Source: Branchipolynoe longqiensis (lineage: Eukaryota > Annelida > Polychaeta > Phyllodocida > Polynoidae). From it: DNA of 64,000 nucleotides. The notes beneath the pieces are model-generated. The model was given only the letters and a program-made list of their open reading frames with translations, was not told the origin of the DNA and did not search any database. The position numbers were made by a program, and so were the translations under genes. This document shows, piece after piece, positions 1 through 11,557 of this stretch. The stretch's first letter is position 1. Every line of letters starts with the position of its first letter. The DNA is taken from contig CM059188.1 of assembly GCA_030323885.1 (NCBI GenBank), forward strand, positions 113,316,776-113,380,775. The letters are read 5' to 3'.

Positions 1-559
1 GTATTTATGGAATCGAGGTCAGGCGGACTGTTGACTAAGACGCAGGAAGCCGGGCCTAGTTGTTTACGTTCAAATGGTTTTGACACCGCACTCATCACGG
101 CTGCGCGCTGACCTCCATCTGACCCCCAGGTTGACTCATCACTTTGCGGAGAAATGTAATCTCAACACTGAATCATGGGAAATGGTGGCTAAGGACAGGA
201 GTTCATGGCGTGCTTCTATTCATAAAGGCACAACACAGTTTGAAACTGATCGTATATCTCAAGCTAAACAGAAGTGTCAGCAGAGGAAAGATCGTCTCCT
301 TCCTCTACCAGACTCGCTGATAGCAGATACATACACTTACGTCCAATGTGCCACTGCACATTCTGAGCACAAATTGGGCTCATCGGTCATCGATGAGTTC
401 ACAACAAATGATGAGTTGCTGTTATTGTCGCTACCGATGGACAAACAAGAGAGAGACCCATATTCTTTGAGTAGATTGTTAGCTTACTGCAAAAATCCAA
501 GTTTCCGTTTATATTCTGATGCTTTATTAATTTACATTAAAACTACAGAAACAAATTAG
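1..559 (+). pseudogene. LINE 3'-end fragment (reverse transcriptase ORF C-terminus)
   Basis: The frame open from 74 to 559 contains SWEMVAKDRSSWRASIHKGT, then FETDRISQAKQKCQQRKDR and a decayed TYTYVQC segment. This is the pattern at the extreme C-terminus of many animal LINE polyproteins: W..LA.DRS.WR..V..G...FE..R......KR..RK, then a CxxC..C..RIGL.SH zinc finger. Here the finger has lost its second half (HSEHKLGSSVID replaces the cysteine/His part), so the copy is degenerate. The 5' part lies outside the window or is truncated. Confidence 0.7.
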
Positions 560-598
560 GATATGAGTCTCACTCCATCACTGGATAGGAATTGCTAA

Positions 599-936
599 AG
601 GGCCTGTCACACTATGCCGTATTGCGTCAACGTATGCCAACGTATGTGATTTTGCGCCAACACGTTGGTGTATGCTGGTGTATGCTGGTGTATGCTGGTG
701 TATGCTGGTGTATGTTGGTGTATGCTGGTGTATGCTGGTGTATGCTGATACAAGTTATGGGTACGTTATGGGTATGTTTGGCATAAGTAGTATTCGTTAA
801 AGCCCACTGGCGTACACTGAGATAAGGTATGGGTAAGTTTGTATTAAGTCGTATTTTTGAGCACGTTCAAAATTCTGCAATATGACAGTGTATGTCGGCA
901 TACTCTAATGCAATACAGCATTGTGTGACAGGGCCT
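599..936. mobile_element. GTCACA-family hairpin MITE (copy a)
   Basis: Ends read agggcctgtcacac... and ...gtgtgacagggcct. The left flank is taa and the right flank tat. Subterminal sequence is ..tatgccgtattgcg. The left arm contains about nine tatgctggtg decamers (665-748). The core tttgagcacgttcaaaa lies near 855-873. Confidence 0.75.
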
Positions 937-992
937 TATCTTAGTGGAAGAATACGGCCCCCATGTGTGCACTGCTGAATCTGGCCAGTAAC

Positions 993-1302
993 TGTTGTTT
1001 GTTGTTTTATGTCCTAGCAGCATCAAAGGGCATATCAGGATGGGTACCAACTTGTGACAGTGTGCACTCATGGCAACTTTATCATGCAGCCCCACTGGAA
1101 ACGAGGCTGCCGTTTCCTTGACCCAATATCCCACACAGTCACAGTATGCCGACACTGAGCTAACCAGTCCTTGCCCTATCCTATTAATGCCAAGTGCCAG
1201 GCTAGGGAGTGACAAGTATCAATTTTATAAGTCATTGGTTTGACTGGGCTGGGATTCGAACTCCCAACTTTCCACACGGGAAGCCTGCGCTCTGCCAGGC
1301 GG
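993..1302 (-). mobile_element. SINE-1, Lys/Ala-like head
   Basis: Minus strand: head (..agagcgcaggcttcccgtg.., ttcgaatcccag), body, and tail ctaggacataaaacaac at 993. Nearly full length. Confidence 0.85.
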
Positions 1303-1345
1303 TATCCCCCCACCACCCCCCATACCCCCTCCCCACTTACATAAC

Positions 1346-1742
1346 AGATTCACGGGCAGTAGGGGTGAATAACAACATAGTCTAAATACAGGCGAAAATT
1401 GCTTTAGTATGGAATGGGAACTGGAATTCCTGGTTCCAGGATCAAATGGCTACTTTTATCGGCACAGAATTGACAAAATGAGAGAGAATGCAAAAAGGCA
1501 AGATGGCGACTATAGAATGCTGTCGATTTCACTTTGAAAGTCCATTAAACTATGTTTTATTATATTTGTCAACTCAAAAGGAGCGGGTCAATAATTCTGA
1601 AGATGTATATAAAATAAAGGATATATTTTGCTTCTTAAATTAAGAATGTATCTGCTCATTTCATTTACCCAGCCATCGGAAATTTTCGCCAGTTTTTCTA
1701 ATGGGTTGATTTTCACCCCTACTCCAAGTACGGGGTGAATCT
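1346..1742. mobile_element. MITE-D, ends AGATTCACSSGS
   Basis: Inverted ends agattcacgggcagtagggg and ...actccaagtacggggtgaatct. The interior shares gattt-to-catttacccagc sequence with the copy at 20888, in the opposite orientation (ttaaactatgttttattata and tatattttgcttcttaaatt). Confidence 0.65.
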
Positions 1743-1751
1743 GTTACCTAC

Positions 1752-2102
1752 GACCAGACGGGGTGGCTGAATGAGTTGAGCGTCCATCCCCTGTTTTGGG
1801 AGATCAGGCGATCCGAACCCATGAGTTTGTGGGTTCGAACCATGGTCGAGTCAAACCAATGACTTAAAAATTGATACTTCTCACTTCCTAGCCTGGCGCT
1901 CGGCATTATTAGGATAGAGCAAGGACTGGTTCGCTCAGTGTCAGGATAATGTGACTGAGTGGGATATCAGGTCATGGTGCTGATGGCCTGTTTTCCCAGC
2001 GGGGCAGCACTATAACATCACCATGAGTGTGCACTGTCACAAATCGGTACCCATTCTGATATGACCTTAGATGTTGCTAGGATGTAAAACAACAAGCAAA
2101 CA
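1752..2102 (+). mobile_element. SINE-1, Ser-like head
   Basis: ccagacggggtggctgaatg, long variable arm, gggttcgaaccatggtcgag, full body, tail ttgctaggatgtaaaacaac. Confidence 0.88.
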
Positions 2103-2299
2103 GTCTTGTTTTATACTCCCCCCCCCCTCCACCCCCCACCCCTTCCCCCCACACACCCCATGACCCCCATGACCCCTCCACCCATGTGCTTCCGGTTTAA
2201 CTCCACCACTGGCGTGATGACCGCGTCGATTCGCCCACTTTGGAAGTGAATGTGGGGTCGATGCCCGGCACCGAGCTGCCATCCTTCGTCATTTCTTAA

Positions 2300-2689
2300 A
2301 CCCATCTAGCCTGTTCCATAACCCCGCGGGACTAGCAAAGCCCGCCAGACACATAGCGAGAAATTGTCTGCAGTGTCTTTGATCGGCTCCTCTTGGCTGT
2401 AGCTGGGTTATTCTCCAAAACTGGGCACCATATATTTGGTCTCCATGTTACGTTGCTGATGATTAAGTCTTTGTTTTATTGATAGCAAGTCAAATAATTA
2501 TTGTAGGCTCTGTCTATTAGGTATGTTAGCAGTTCTACATGTATTGAATTTATCACACAAGAGTTATCAAAATTATAATTGTATGATTTTGCGCTAGAGT
2601 GAAAATGTGAAAATTTACATATTGACACCATACATGTAGCCAAACCTTTTTTCAATTTATTTTTCAACTTTTTTCTTGTAAGTCATAAA
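2300..2689. other. No feature recognised
   Basis: AT-rich at the right, no ORF of normal composition, no known repeat from this window. Confidence 0.5.
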
Positions 2690-3690
2690 CTTGTCTGCTT
2701 ATTTGCATCACCCCCCCACGACAATGGTGCCATGACCAGGATCCTATACACGCTGCACACTGTATGGTTGTTGAACCTAGCCTGTGATTGTATGTGTTAG
2801 TGCATCGCCTGTATGTATGTAATTGTAAGCATTAAAAGACTTACAATTCCAGGGGGATGAGTGTAGTGGTCTGCACTGACCTCTCAGGCAAGTAACCACA
2901 TAGACAGGTAGGCGTGGGTAGTGTGGTGATATCAGGGAGCCTAGGTCGTGTAATGGTTAGCACACTGGCCCAGAATGCAAAGAGATGTGGGTTCGAGTCC
3001 CACTCTAGGCGCAATATTTCCCATTTTCATCACCCCCCACGACAATGGTGCCATGACCAGGATCCTATACACGCTGCACGCTGTATGGTTGTTGAACCTA
3101 GCCTGTGTATGTATGTGTTAGTGCATCGCCTGTATGTATGTAATTGTAAGCATTAAAAGACTTACAATTCCAGGGGGACGAGTGTAGTGGTCTGCACTGA
3201 CCTCTCAGGCAAGTAACCACATAGACAGGTAGGCGTGGGTAGTGTGTTGATATCAGGGAGCCTAGGTGGTGTAATGGTTAGCACACTGGCCCGGAATGCA
3301 AAGAGATGTGGGTTCGAGTCCCGCTCTCGGCGCAATATTTCCCATTTTCATCACCCCCATGACAATGGTGCCATGACCAGGATCCTATACCCGCTGCACG
3401 CTGTATGGTTGTTGAACCTACCCTGTGTATGTATGTGTTAGTGCATGGCCTGTATGTATGTAATTGTAAGCATTAAAAGACTTACAATTCCAGGGGGACG
3501 CGTGTAGTGGTCTGCTCTGACCTATCAGGCAAGTAACCACATAGACAGGTAGGCGTGGGTAGTGTGGTGATATCAGGGAGCCTAGGTGTTGTAATGGTTA
3601 GCACACTGGCCCGGAATGCAAAGAGATGTGGGTTCGAGTCCCGCTCTAGGCCCAATATTTCTCATTTTCTTCACCCCGCACAACAGTATT
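2690..3690 (+). repeat. Tandem roughly 320-bp units, each with a tRNA-like gene
   Basis: One partial and three further units. tRNA-like segments of 72 nt start at 2939, 3260 and 3580 (spacing 321 and 320). Each has a cloverleaf-compatible acceptor and T arm (ggttcgagtcc B box); the A box tggtgtaatgg is exact at 3260 and has one change at 2939 and 3580. A TTTT run lies about 20 nt downstream (cccattttcatc). Linker motifs are gtagtggtctgcactgacct and attaaaagacttacaattcc. The same unit recurs at 60612-61112. Confidence 0.85.
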
Positions 3691-3708
3691 TATTTATCAA
3701 ACGTAAAT

Positions 3709-3766
3709 CAAAGCTTGTTTTATTTAACGACGCCTCTAGAGCACATTAATCATCGGCTATTCGACG
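3709..3766 (-). mobile_element. SINE-2 3'-end fragment
   Basis: aagcttgttttatttaacga cgcctctagagcacattaat is the inverse of the SINE-2 tail. Confidence 0.7.
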
Positions 3767-3767
3767 T

Positions 3768-4022
3768 CAAATTACTAGGATAGGGCAAGGACTGGTTGGC
3801 TCAGTGTCAGGATAGTATGACTAAGTGGGATATCAGATGTTGGTGCTGGTGGCCTGGTATCCAAGTGAGGAAGCACTATAAAGTTGCCATGAGTGCACAC
3901 TGTCACAACTCGGCACCTGCCCTGATATCAACTTAGATGTTGCCAGGACGTCAAACTCCAACAACCAACCAATCTTCCGGGTGGGAGGCCTACGCTCTAC
4001 CAATTCGGCCATCGCATCCGGT
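3768..4022 (+). mobile_element. SINE-1 body joined to an inverted head fragment
   Basis: The plus-strand body and tail (3768-3972, ..gccaggacgtcaaactccaa) are followed at once by a minus-strand head fragment (3975-4022, ctctaccaattcggccatcg). The arrangement is not a simple insertion. Confidence 0.75.
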
Positions 4023-4209
4023 CCTTTTATTTGATGAGTTTCTAAGTCTTTTAAAAAGAAGTGTACTCAGAAAGTTATAAAAGAGAAGATGATACCACGT
4101 TGCTCTTAGATATATGTATATCTGTAATATATATATTATATGTTGGAATACAAATATATTTAGATCGCCACCTTCACTAGAATTCCTATTTCACCCAAAA
4201 CCTCTCTAA

Positions 4210-4898
4210 TACCCCTGTCACACTACAACGTAATGAGCCAACGTGAGCCTAACGTGGTGATTTTTCGTCATTACGTTGATGTACGTCGGATTACGTTATT
4301 ATGACATCATAATGACGTTATACTGACGTCGAGCTACGTCACATTACGTCGGGTTACGTCGTGTTACGTCGAGTTATGTCGAGGTTTTGGACATGTTCAA
4401 AACTTTTGACGTAGTTCAAACGTAAGGGTTTACGTTCGCCGTACGTTCTGTACATGTTCGGTGAACGTCAATGACGTTAAACCGTCATTATTAAAATGTT
4501 AGTCACTACGTTCAACTATGTTGCACTACGTTGCACTAGGTTGCACTATGTTGACCCACATTAAACCCGGTGGAAATGTCCATGCGGCGTAATGGGAACG
4601 TCAGGATAACGTCAGGATAACGTCAGGATAACGTCAGGATAACGTGTGTTCAACGTTTCGCCATCAGGTAACGTAGGTCTGGCGATGGAATAACGTTCAT
4701 AATGTTCCGTGAACGTAATGAAGTTGTCCTCTCTCTTTGAATGACGGTATCACTATGCTTTACCGACGTTACGCTCTCGTCCACTACGCTGCATCCAAGT
4801 TCAACTTGGGCCCAAATTTGCATACTACGCCGAGAAGTTCAACGTTCTTCACGTTCTCCCTACGTTGACGTCGTTACGTCATAGTGTGACAGGGCCAT
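4210..4898. mobile_element. GTCACA-family hairpin MITE (copy b, longest)
   Basis: Ends tacccctgtcacac and gtgtgacagggccat are flanked by taa on both sides (4207-4209 and 4899-4901). The interior is saturated with acgtcg/acgtta words (for example cgtcgggttacgtcgtgtta) and a run of four cgtcaggataa units (4599-4643). The core ttttggacatgttcaaaact is near 4385-4405. No ORF. Confidence 0.8.
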
Positions 4899-4997
4899 TA
4901 ATGAAGTTGATGAAGTGGATCTCCACTCGTCAGTTGACAAACTCCTAGCCTACTTAGTGTTACCATGACGACCGGTGTAGCACTGCAAAGGACAGCG

Positions 4998-5003
4998 CAT
5001 ACC

Positions 5004-5036
<33 letters not shown>
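4998..5036. repeat. TA microsatellite
   Basis: Uninterrupted (ta)n inside low-similarity sequence. Confidence 0.9.
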
Positions 5037-5040
<4 letters not shown>

Positions 5041-5229
5041 TCTCACTAAATCGACCGACCATGAGTCCGATTTTAATGGTCCATTTAGGAAGGTGGTCGG
5101 TTTGGGGAGTTTTTCTATTGTTACAATCGTATTGTAAAAGCGATCGTTTTGCGGATCCAAATAAAGCGATCGATCCTAAACCAGGGAAGTGATCAATCTA
5201 TAGAGGTGGTCGGTTAGAAAGGTTTTAGT

Positions 5230-5233
<4 letters not shown>

Positions 5234-5266
<33 letters not shown>
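5234..5266. repeat. TA microsatellite
   Basis: Uninterrupted (ta)n. The flanking gaggtggtcggttagaaagg resembles gaaggtggtcggtttgggga at 5089. Confidence 0.9.
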
Positions 5267-5272
<6 letters not shown>

Positions 5273-5519
5273 TGATGGCACAGTAGGATTAGGCTGGCTG
5301 AGTGTTGCTGAGGACCTTCGATCAGTCCAGAGCCAATGGGCGGGTGCCGCCGGCGTGTGTGCCGCACCGCGCCGTGCCGCCGGGGCCCACACGCCGGCAC
5401 CAGCGGCACGGAGCTCGGATCGATAACCAATGGCGACGCTTGTATATATATATATTTAGTGCGGGATGATTTCGCAGGCCTCGAGGCGCGGCACCCGTTT
5501 TTACTCACGGACAGTTTTC

Positions 5520-7348
5520 CGCCGCTGCTCCGCCCAGCCCCCGCCCAGCCCCCGCCCAACCTCGCCCCACGCTGCCCCTCCCCCACCCCGCCTCGCCCCG
5601 CCCCCACCCCATCCGCCCCGCCGCCCCCGCCCTGCCCCGCTCCGCCATCCTCTGCCTCCTACTGCCATCCCCTGCCATCCAATGCCATCCCCTGCCTTGC
5701 CCGCAACATGCCGTCCTTCTCCATGCCTTGTCCCTTACTCACTCAACTTACTGCCCCAACCGTCCCACTCCCGGCCTATTTGTGACCCCAGGGAACAACG
5801 TCCCACCACGCCCCCCCCCCCCACTCCTTGCTCAACTTCGCACCACCCCTCCCTGCACCACCGCACCCCGCACCACCCAAGCCTAACACGCCCCACCAAG
5901 CCAAGCCTTGCTCCGTCACACCCCGCCTCGCCCCCAATCCCGCCCGCCCCGACCCACTCCAGCCCCTTCCCATCCCATCCCATCTCAGCCATCTGCATGA
6001 ACATCGCCCTCCCATGGCCCAATAAACCCCATAACCCCCACATAGCCCCATATAACCCCCACATAACATAACCCTAATCGGGTCACGCCTCCCCCTGCCA
6101 TCCTCTGCCTCCTACTGCCATCCCCTACCATTCCCTGCCATCCCCTGCCATCGTCTATCACCCCTGCCATTCCCTGCCATCCCCTGCCATCCCCTGCCAT
6201 CCCCTGCCATCCTCTATCACCACTGCCATCCCCTGACGTGCGCTGCACCAGCTGCCATCCCCTGCCACCCCCTGCCATCCTCTGCCACCACTGGCACCCC
6301 CGGCCATCCCCTACCATCCTCTGCCACCCTCTGCCATCGCCTGCAATCCTCCGCCATCCCCTGCCACCCCCTGCTATCCTCTGCCACCCCCTGCCATCCC
6401 CTGCCATGCCCACAACATGCCCTCCTTCTCCATGCCTTGTCCCTTACTCACTCAACTTACTGCCCCAACCGTCCCACTCCCGGCCTATTTGTGACGCCAG
6501 GGAACAACGTCGCACCATGCCCCGCCCACCCCCCCCCCCTGCCCCACACGGCCCCACCCCGCACCACCCGCACCCCCCCGCCCCGGCCCCACACCCCTCC
6601 CTGCACTGCCCGCCCCGCACACCCCGCCCCACAACACTCCCTCCACACCACTCCTCCCTGCACCACCCCGCACCACCCGCACCACCCCGCCCTGCCCCAG
6701 CCCACACCACCCCTCCCTGCACTGCCCGCCCCGCACCACCCCGCCCCACACCACTCCACTCCACACCACTCCTCCCTGCACCACCCCGCACCACCCGCAC
6801 ACCCCGCCCTGCCCCAGCCCACACCCACCCCTCCCTACGCACTGCCCGCCGCACCACCCCGCACACACCACTCCAATCCACACCACTCATCCCTGCACCA
6901 CCCCGCACCACCCGCACCACCCCCGCACTCGCCCCAGCCACACCCACACTCACTGCACTGCCCGCCCCGCACACCCGCCCCACCCACTCCAACTCCACAC
7001 AAACCACTCCCCACACTAACACCCGCACCACCGCACCACCCCGCCCTGCCCCCAGCCCACACCACCCCTCCCTGCACTGCCCGCCCCGCACCACCCCGCA
7101 AACCCCACCCCACCACCCCCCCCCCGCACCACCCCGCCCCGCCCTGCCCCACCCCACCCCACCTGTACCACATCGCCCCGCACCACGCCCTGACACGCCC
7201 CACCAAGCCAAGCCTCGCTCCGTCACATCCCTTCCCGCACCGCCCCACTCCAGCCCAGCCCATCCAATCCCATCCCATCACATACATCTGCACGACCATC
7301 GCCTCCCTGGCACCATAAACACCCACAACCCCCCACATAACCCCCGAC
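5520..7348. repeat. C-rich duplicated low-complexity block
   Basis: Two tandem modules share order: tgccatcccc decamers, a conserved stretch (ccgtcccactcccggcctat at 5760 and 6469), C-rich ccgcaccaccc repeats, ccccaccaagccaagcc (5900, 7198), a second conserved stretch (catctgca..catcgcctccc), then ataaccccacat. The second module is expanded, mostly in the ccgcaccacc part. The long Pro/Thr/His or Gly/Trp/Val frames here are artefacts of composition. Confidence 0.8.
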
Positions 7349-7565
7349 TTAACCCCCACATAAACCCACACATAACCCACACATAACCACACATAACCCA
7401 CAACATAAACCCACACATAACCCACACATAACCCACACATAACCCACACATAACCCACACATAACCCACACATAACCCACACATAACCCACACATAACCC
7501 ACACATAACCCACACATAACCCACACATAACCCACACATAACCCACACATAACCCACACATAACA
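7349..7565. repeat. 11-bp minisatellite ATAACCCACAC
   Basis: About 19 near-perfect units, ending in ataacatagccctaatcggg tcacgc, which also ends the preceding module (6064-6090, cataaccctaatcgggtcac). Confidence 0.9.
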
Positions 7566-7679
7566 TAGCCCTAATCGGGTCACGCCGCCCCGTAAACATC
7601 CTGGTGTGGGAGACATGTATGATTGCCCCGGCCACCGCCAGGCGGCGAGGATCAACTTGTTGGGTCATATACATGTAGG

Positions 7680-7862
7680 CAGGGTGCGGGACGGGGCGGG
7701 GTGGGGTGGGATGTGGCGGGGCGGGTGGGGTGTGGCGGGGCGGGGCGGAGGGGGAGGGGTGGAGAATGGGGGAGGGGGCGAGGTGGGACTGGACAGCAGG
7801 GGGCGGGCGGGGCGGGGAGGAGTGGAGAGCAGTACGGAGCGGGGTGGGGCGGGGCCGGGTGG
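7680..7862. repeat. G-rich low-complexity DNA
   Basis: Degenerate ggggcgggg/gtggagag repeats. No coding signal. Confidence 0.8.
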
Positions 7863-7905
7863 TTTGTTTGCTGTTGCTTTAGGTCCTAGCAACATCTAAG
7901 GTCAC

Positions 7906-8238
7906 CCAAACGGGCGCTGTGGCCGAATCAGTAGAACGCAGGCCTCCCATCCGGGAGATCTGGATTTCAATTCCCGGTCGAGTCAAACCAAACTTATAAA
8001 ATTGATTCTTGTCACTTCTTAACCTGGGGCTCAGCATTATTAGGATAGGGCAAGGACTGGTTTGCTTAGTGTCAGGATAATGAGACTGAGTGGGATATTG
8101 GTTCATGGTGCCGGTGGCCTGATTTCCCAGTGGGGAAGCACTATAAAGTCGCCTGGTGTACGCACTGTCATAAGTTGGTGCCGATCCTGATATGACCTGA
8201 GATGTTGCCAGGACCATAAAACTCCAACAACTGACTAC
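7906..8238 (+). mobile_element. SINE-1, Lys/Ala-like head
   Basis: gctgtggccgaatcagtaga acgcaggcctcccatccggg, then body and tail ttgccaggaccataaaactc. Confidence 0.87.
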
Positions 8239-8597
8239 AATACATTCCGAGTTCATTTGTCATTTGAGTGGGCTATACCGGGCGACTTTAATAAATTGAT
8301 GCACTCAGTCACACACACGACTGGGCGCGTAGATGAAATTCTAATTTCGGTGCAGAAATCCAAAAATTCCAGTTCACGAGTGCCAGTATTCGCACCACTG
8401 GTAGGGGTTGGGGGTGGTGGCGCCACCTGACCAAACAGTGAAAAGGGGACGCCCATAAAGTAGTACACAACATATGGGTGATTATATAGGGAACGTTCCC
8501 TTTCGTGCCTTTATACTCACATAACTCTTATACATCACAAAATACATTGGCAATTTATGGTGCGGTTCGTGTTGGGAGACTGCATTGTGGTGGATTA

Positions 8598-8645
8598 GTT
8601 TTTGTTGTTTTACCTCCTAGCAACATCTAAGGTCCTATCAGGAAG
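8598..8645 (-). mobile_element. SINE-1 tail fragment
   Basis: gttgttttacctcctagcaa catctaaggtcc: only the 3' end is present. Confidence 0.6.
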
Positions 8646-8921
8646 GGACATTGTGGTGGAAGCATGGCCAATCAGAAGAAGCCTCTTGTGAAAACTGCAT
8701 TCGAGATAAGCTATATCTGATAACGCTAATCGATGTTTCAGAGACAAGATCCTCCAATCAGAGCCAGACGAGGAAAAATGGCCATTCCGCTGGGCACTTA
8801 CTGCTTCCTAATGATAATCACGGCTGGAAGTTCATACAAACTTCCATAAATGCACCGGATATGGACCACGATGAGCAATTGTTTACTCTTGACTAATGTT
8901 CTTCAGCATTGTGGCTTTAGG

Positions 8922-9290
8922 CAAAGACCCTATAATACTAAGATGGCTCACTCCCTATCTCTCCCATTGTAAATTTCGCAGTGCCACCTTGTGGTGGGTT
9001 TGATCAGCCCGGCTGCTGGTTGGTGTTTCACATGTAAACACATACAATTATATTATACATGAGATAGGTAAATATGAATACACATCAATATGAAATTGCC
9101 AGGAACAAATACACATCACCAGCATCATGATCGCCATCATCACACATCTTTCACATTCATATATACATTTATACATATACTATAGCACCTGTTTAACCAA
9201 GAGAACAGCCAGCGCACCAAGTGGTGGGTTTGATCATTTTGATTACACAGTACAGGCTGAGTGAGCCGTCTTAGTATTATAGGGTCTTTG
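8922..9290. mobile_element. MITE with 30-bp inverted ends CAAAGACCCTATAATACTAA
   Basis: The left end caaagaccctataatactaa gatggctcac pairs with the right end gtgagccgtcttagtattat agggtctttg, with one mismatch in 30. Both flanks carry tttagg. Inside, gtggtgggtttgatca occurs twice in direct orientation (8992 and 9221). No ORF. Confidence 0.8.
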
Positions 9291-9387
9291 GTTTAGGTGA
9301 GCATTTAATTATTGCCAATTACTATAATTAGACACCCTTGTATAATGTAACATTCCGTAATACTAGAACAGACGCCATGTAACGGGT

Positions 9388-9626
9388 GGTTGGTTGTTGG
9401 TGCTTTACATCCTTGCAACATCTAGGGTCATATCAGGATGGGTACCGACTTGTGACAGTGTGCACTCATGGTGACTTTATAGTGCTGCCCCACTGGAAGA
9501 CTATGCCGCCAGCACAATGACCTAACATCCCACTCAGTCACATTATCCTGACACTTGCTGAGTGCCTGGCTAGGAAGTGACAAGTATCAATTTGTAAGTC
9601 ATATGTTTGACTCGACCAGGGTTGGC
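9388..9626 (-). mobile_element. SINE-1, head-truncated
   Basis: Tail and body (ggtgctttacatccttgcaa ... gtttgactcgaccagggtt), with a gap in the ccttgccctatcc segment. The tRNA part is lost. Confidence 0.75.
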
Positions 9627-9750
9627 CCCTCAGACAGCATCAACCAGGTAGCACAATCCAGAAGACCAAAATAGACCTTCTTTACTTCTGCACTGGGTTT
9701 GATTTATTTACATACCCATATTTCTGAGAGGTATCGTAGTTTATTTGTAT

Positions 9751-10060
9751 TTCCTTGAAGATTTATACTGCCTATCATGGATAAGTTTGAATAGACTTGT
9801 TTTCACCATTAGAGAGTTTGTCGATAGAAAGCCTGAGCCTACACTTTTACCGACCCAAGGGATTTTTAACCTCCCACACCACATAAGCATGGTATGAGAG
9901 CAACCAGCCTTTGATGATGCTGTAAGTTATACACAGCGGTGGAAATCCAAATTGGCAGAGGTATGTGGGGGGCCCAGGGAGTCGAACAACTGACCTTCAG
10001 ATTAGGAGTCTGACCTAGAAAAAAGTCAGACGCTCTAACCACTCCGCCATAAAGAACACC
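9751..10060 (-). mobile_element. SINE-3 (tRNA-derived), copy 1
   Basis: Minus strand: a tRNA-like head ending near 10060 with gtggttagagcgtctgac and ctcctaatctgaaggtcagt, then a roughly 230-bp body ending tcttcaaggaa at 9751. The head contains a duplicated tgact...ctaggtcagac block. Shares about 300 bp with 54567-54876. A SINE-1 tail fragment abuts it at 10057. Confidence 0.7.
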
Positions 10061-10092
10061 TTAGATGTTGCTAGGACATAAAACAACGAGAA
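10057..10092 (+). mobile_element. SINE-1 tail fragment abutting SINE-3
   Basis: caccttagatgttgctagga cataaaacaa directly follows the SINE-3 head. Confidence 0.55.
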
Positions 10093-10440
10093 CCAAACAG
10101 AACTTGTTATAGCCATAATAGGTCTGTCCCCGAGTACCCGAGGACGGTCAGTGGCATGCAATGCCCCCGAGATGCCTGGTCTTGCCTTCCACGCATGCGC
10201 ACATGCCCGCAGAGAGCTTATTGGAGGAGCCCAGCAGTGCATGTTTCAGGGACCAGTTTGTATTATTAATGCGGCGTCTGTTCGCCAGGTGGCACCAGGT
10301 GGCGTGCGTGTGCGCTGAGGGGCGGGTGGTGTACCGTGGTAGATCAGGTGTGAAATTATCCTGACACAACATTCCCATTACTTCCAGCGTTCCAGACATT
10401 ACAAACAAAAATTAATTCTAGATAATTCTAAGATTAGATG

Positions 10441-10733
10441 TTGGTTGGTTGTTGGAATTTTCCGTACTTGCAACATCTAAAGTCATATCCGGATGGGTAC
10501 CAACTTGTGACAGTGCACACTGATGTCAGATTTATAGGGCTGCTCCACTGGGAAATCAGGCCACCAGCATCATGACCCGATATTCTACTCAGTCATGTTA
10601 TCCTGATACTGAGCTAAATTGTCATTGCCTTATCCTATTAATGTCAAGCGCCAGGCTGGGAAGCGACAAGTATAAATTTGATAAGTCATTGGTTTGACTA
10701 GACCGGTAACCGATTCGGCCACCATGTCCGGTC
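10441..10733 (-). mobile_element. SINE-1 with deleted head
   Basis: Tail tggaattttccgtacttgca at left. The head is reduced to ccgattcggccaccatgtcc (Lys/Ala-like). Confidence 0.78.
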
Positions 10734-10895
10734 TAAAACTAAATCATTTAAAATTTTGAATCTAAATATGCATAGGGCTACTGTTACAGTTTTAGTTGTT
10801 ACATGTGTGTATGTTTCTTATCAGAAGATAGGAACATCACATATTGATGGTTACTTTCTTATTTAATTCAAGGTGGAATTCAATAAGCATTCAAG

Positions 10896-11153
10896 CTGAA
10901 TAGTCTGATGAAGCATCACATTTTCAAAAACCAAAAGAATTATCTAGATTTAATTCTACATATCTTGGTAGGTTGTTGGAGTTTTACGTCCTGGCAACAT
11001 CTAAGCTCATAATAGGATGGGTACCGACTTGTGACAGTGCAAACTCATCATGGCAACTTTATAGGGCTGCTCCACTGGGAAATCAGGCTGCCGAAATCTA
11101 GATAATTCTTTTGGTTTTGAAAAGTTGATGCTTCATCGGACTATGCAGCTTTA
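10896..11153. mobile_element. MITE-A short copy, split by SINE-1
   Basis: Half hairpins aatagtctgatgaagcatca...aaccaaaagaattatctaga and tctagataattcttttggtt...gatgcttcatcggactatg flank a truncated SINE-1 at 10974-11093. Confidence 0.65.
10974..11093 (-). mobile_element. SINE-1 3' part inserted in MITE-A
   Basis: gttggagttttacgtcctgg ... tgggaaatcaggctgccga. 5'-truncated copy that splits a hairpin MITE. Confidence 0.72.
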
Positions 11154-11158
11154 TCTAA

Positions 11159-11417
11159 TACCCCCATCACACCAAACTAGTTCCCACTACGTTCTTTAAA
11201 ATGTTGCAGAATAGGCTCAAACTGTGTGCGAATGGAATGGACTTGGTAGCAACTTTTTACGGTCTGTTTACGAATGGAATGGGCGGGCTAGAACGGAATG
11301 GTGCTCCAGAACTTTGAGCATGCCCAAAATTGTTTTGCAACCACATTCTACCCTGACCACAGACCATTATAGAACGGGGTCGGATGGTTTGAGAACTAGT
11401 TTGGTGTGATAGGGGTA
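11159..11417. mobile_element. GTCACA-family hairpin MITE (copy c)
   Basis: Ends taccccCatcacaccaaact and its inverse with one change (gtttggtgtgataggggta), flanked by taa (11156-11158 and 11418-11420). The arm word is gaatggaatgg/gaacggaatgg. The core is ctttgagcatgcccaaaatt (about 11312-11331). Confidence 0.8.
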
Positions 11418-11557
11418 TAAACATCTGTATACAACACGCACAATCTAAACCCATTGTGTCCGAGGGTACCCATCCCCCACATTAAACTAAGTCTAACTAT
11501 ACAGGAAAAATGAACCCCTGAGCGATACATTAGACTGTTTAAACAATGGCGGTAACC

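Noticed and set aside
6238..7386. 382-residue Pro/His/Thr frame and Gly/Trp/Val frames opposite
   Set aside because: C-rich low-complexity DNA. Every frame is open because stop codons are absent from the words.
7349..7565. Telomere array
   Set aside because: The unit is ataacccacac, not the ccctaa repeat of metazoans, and the array is internal.
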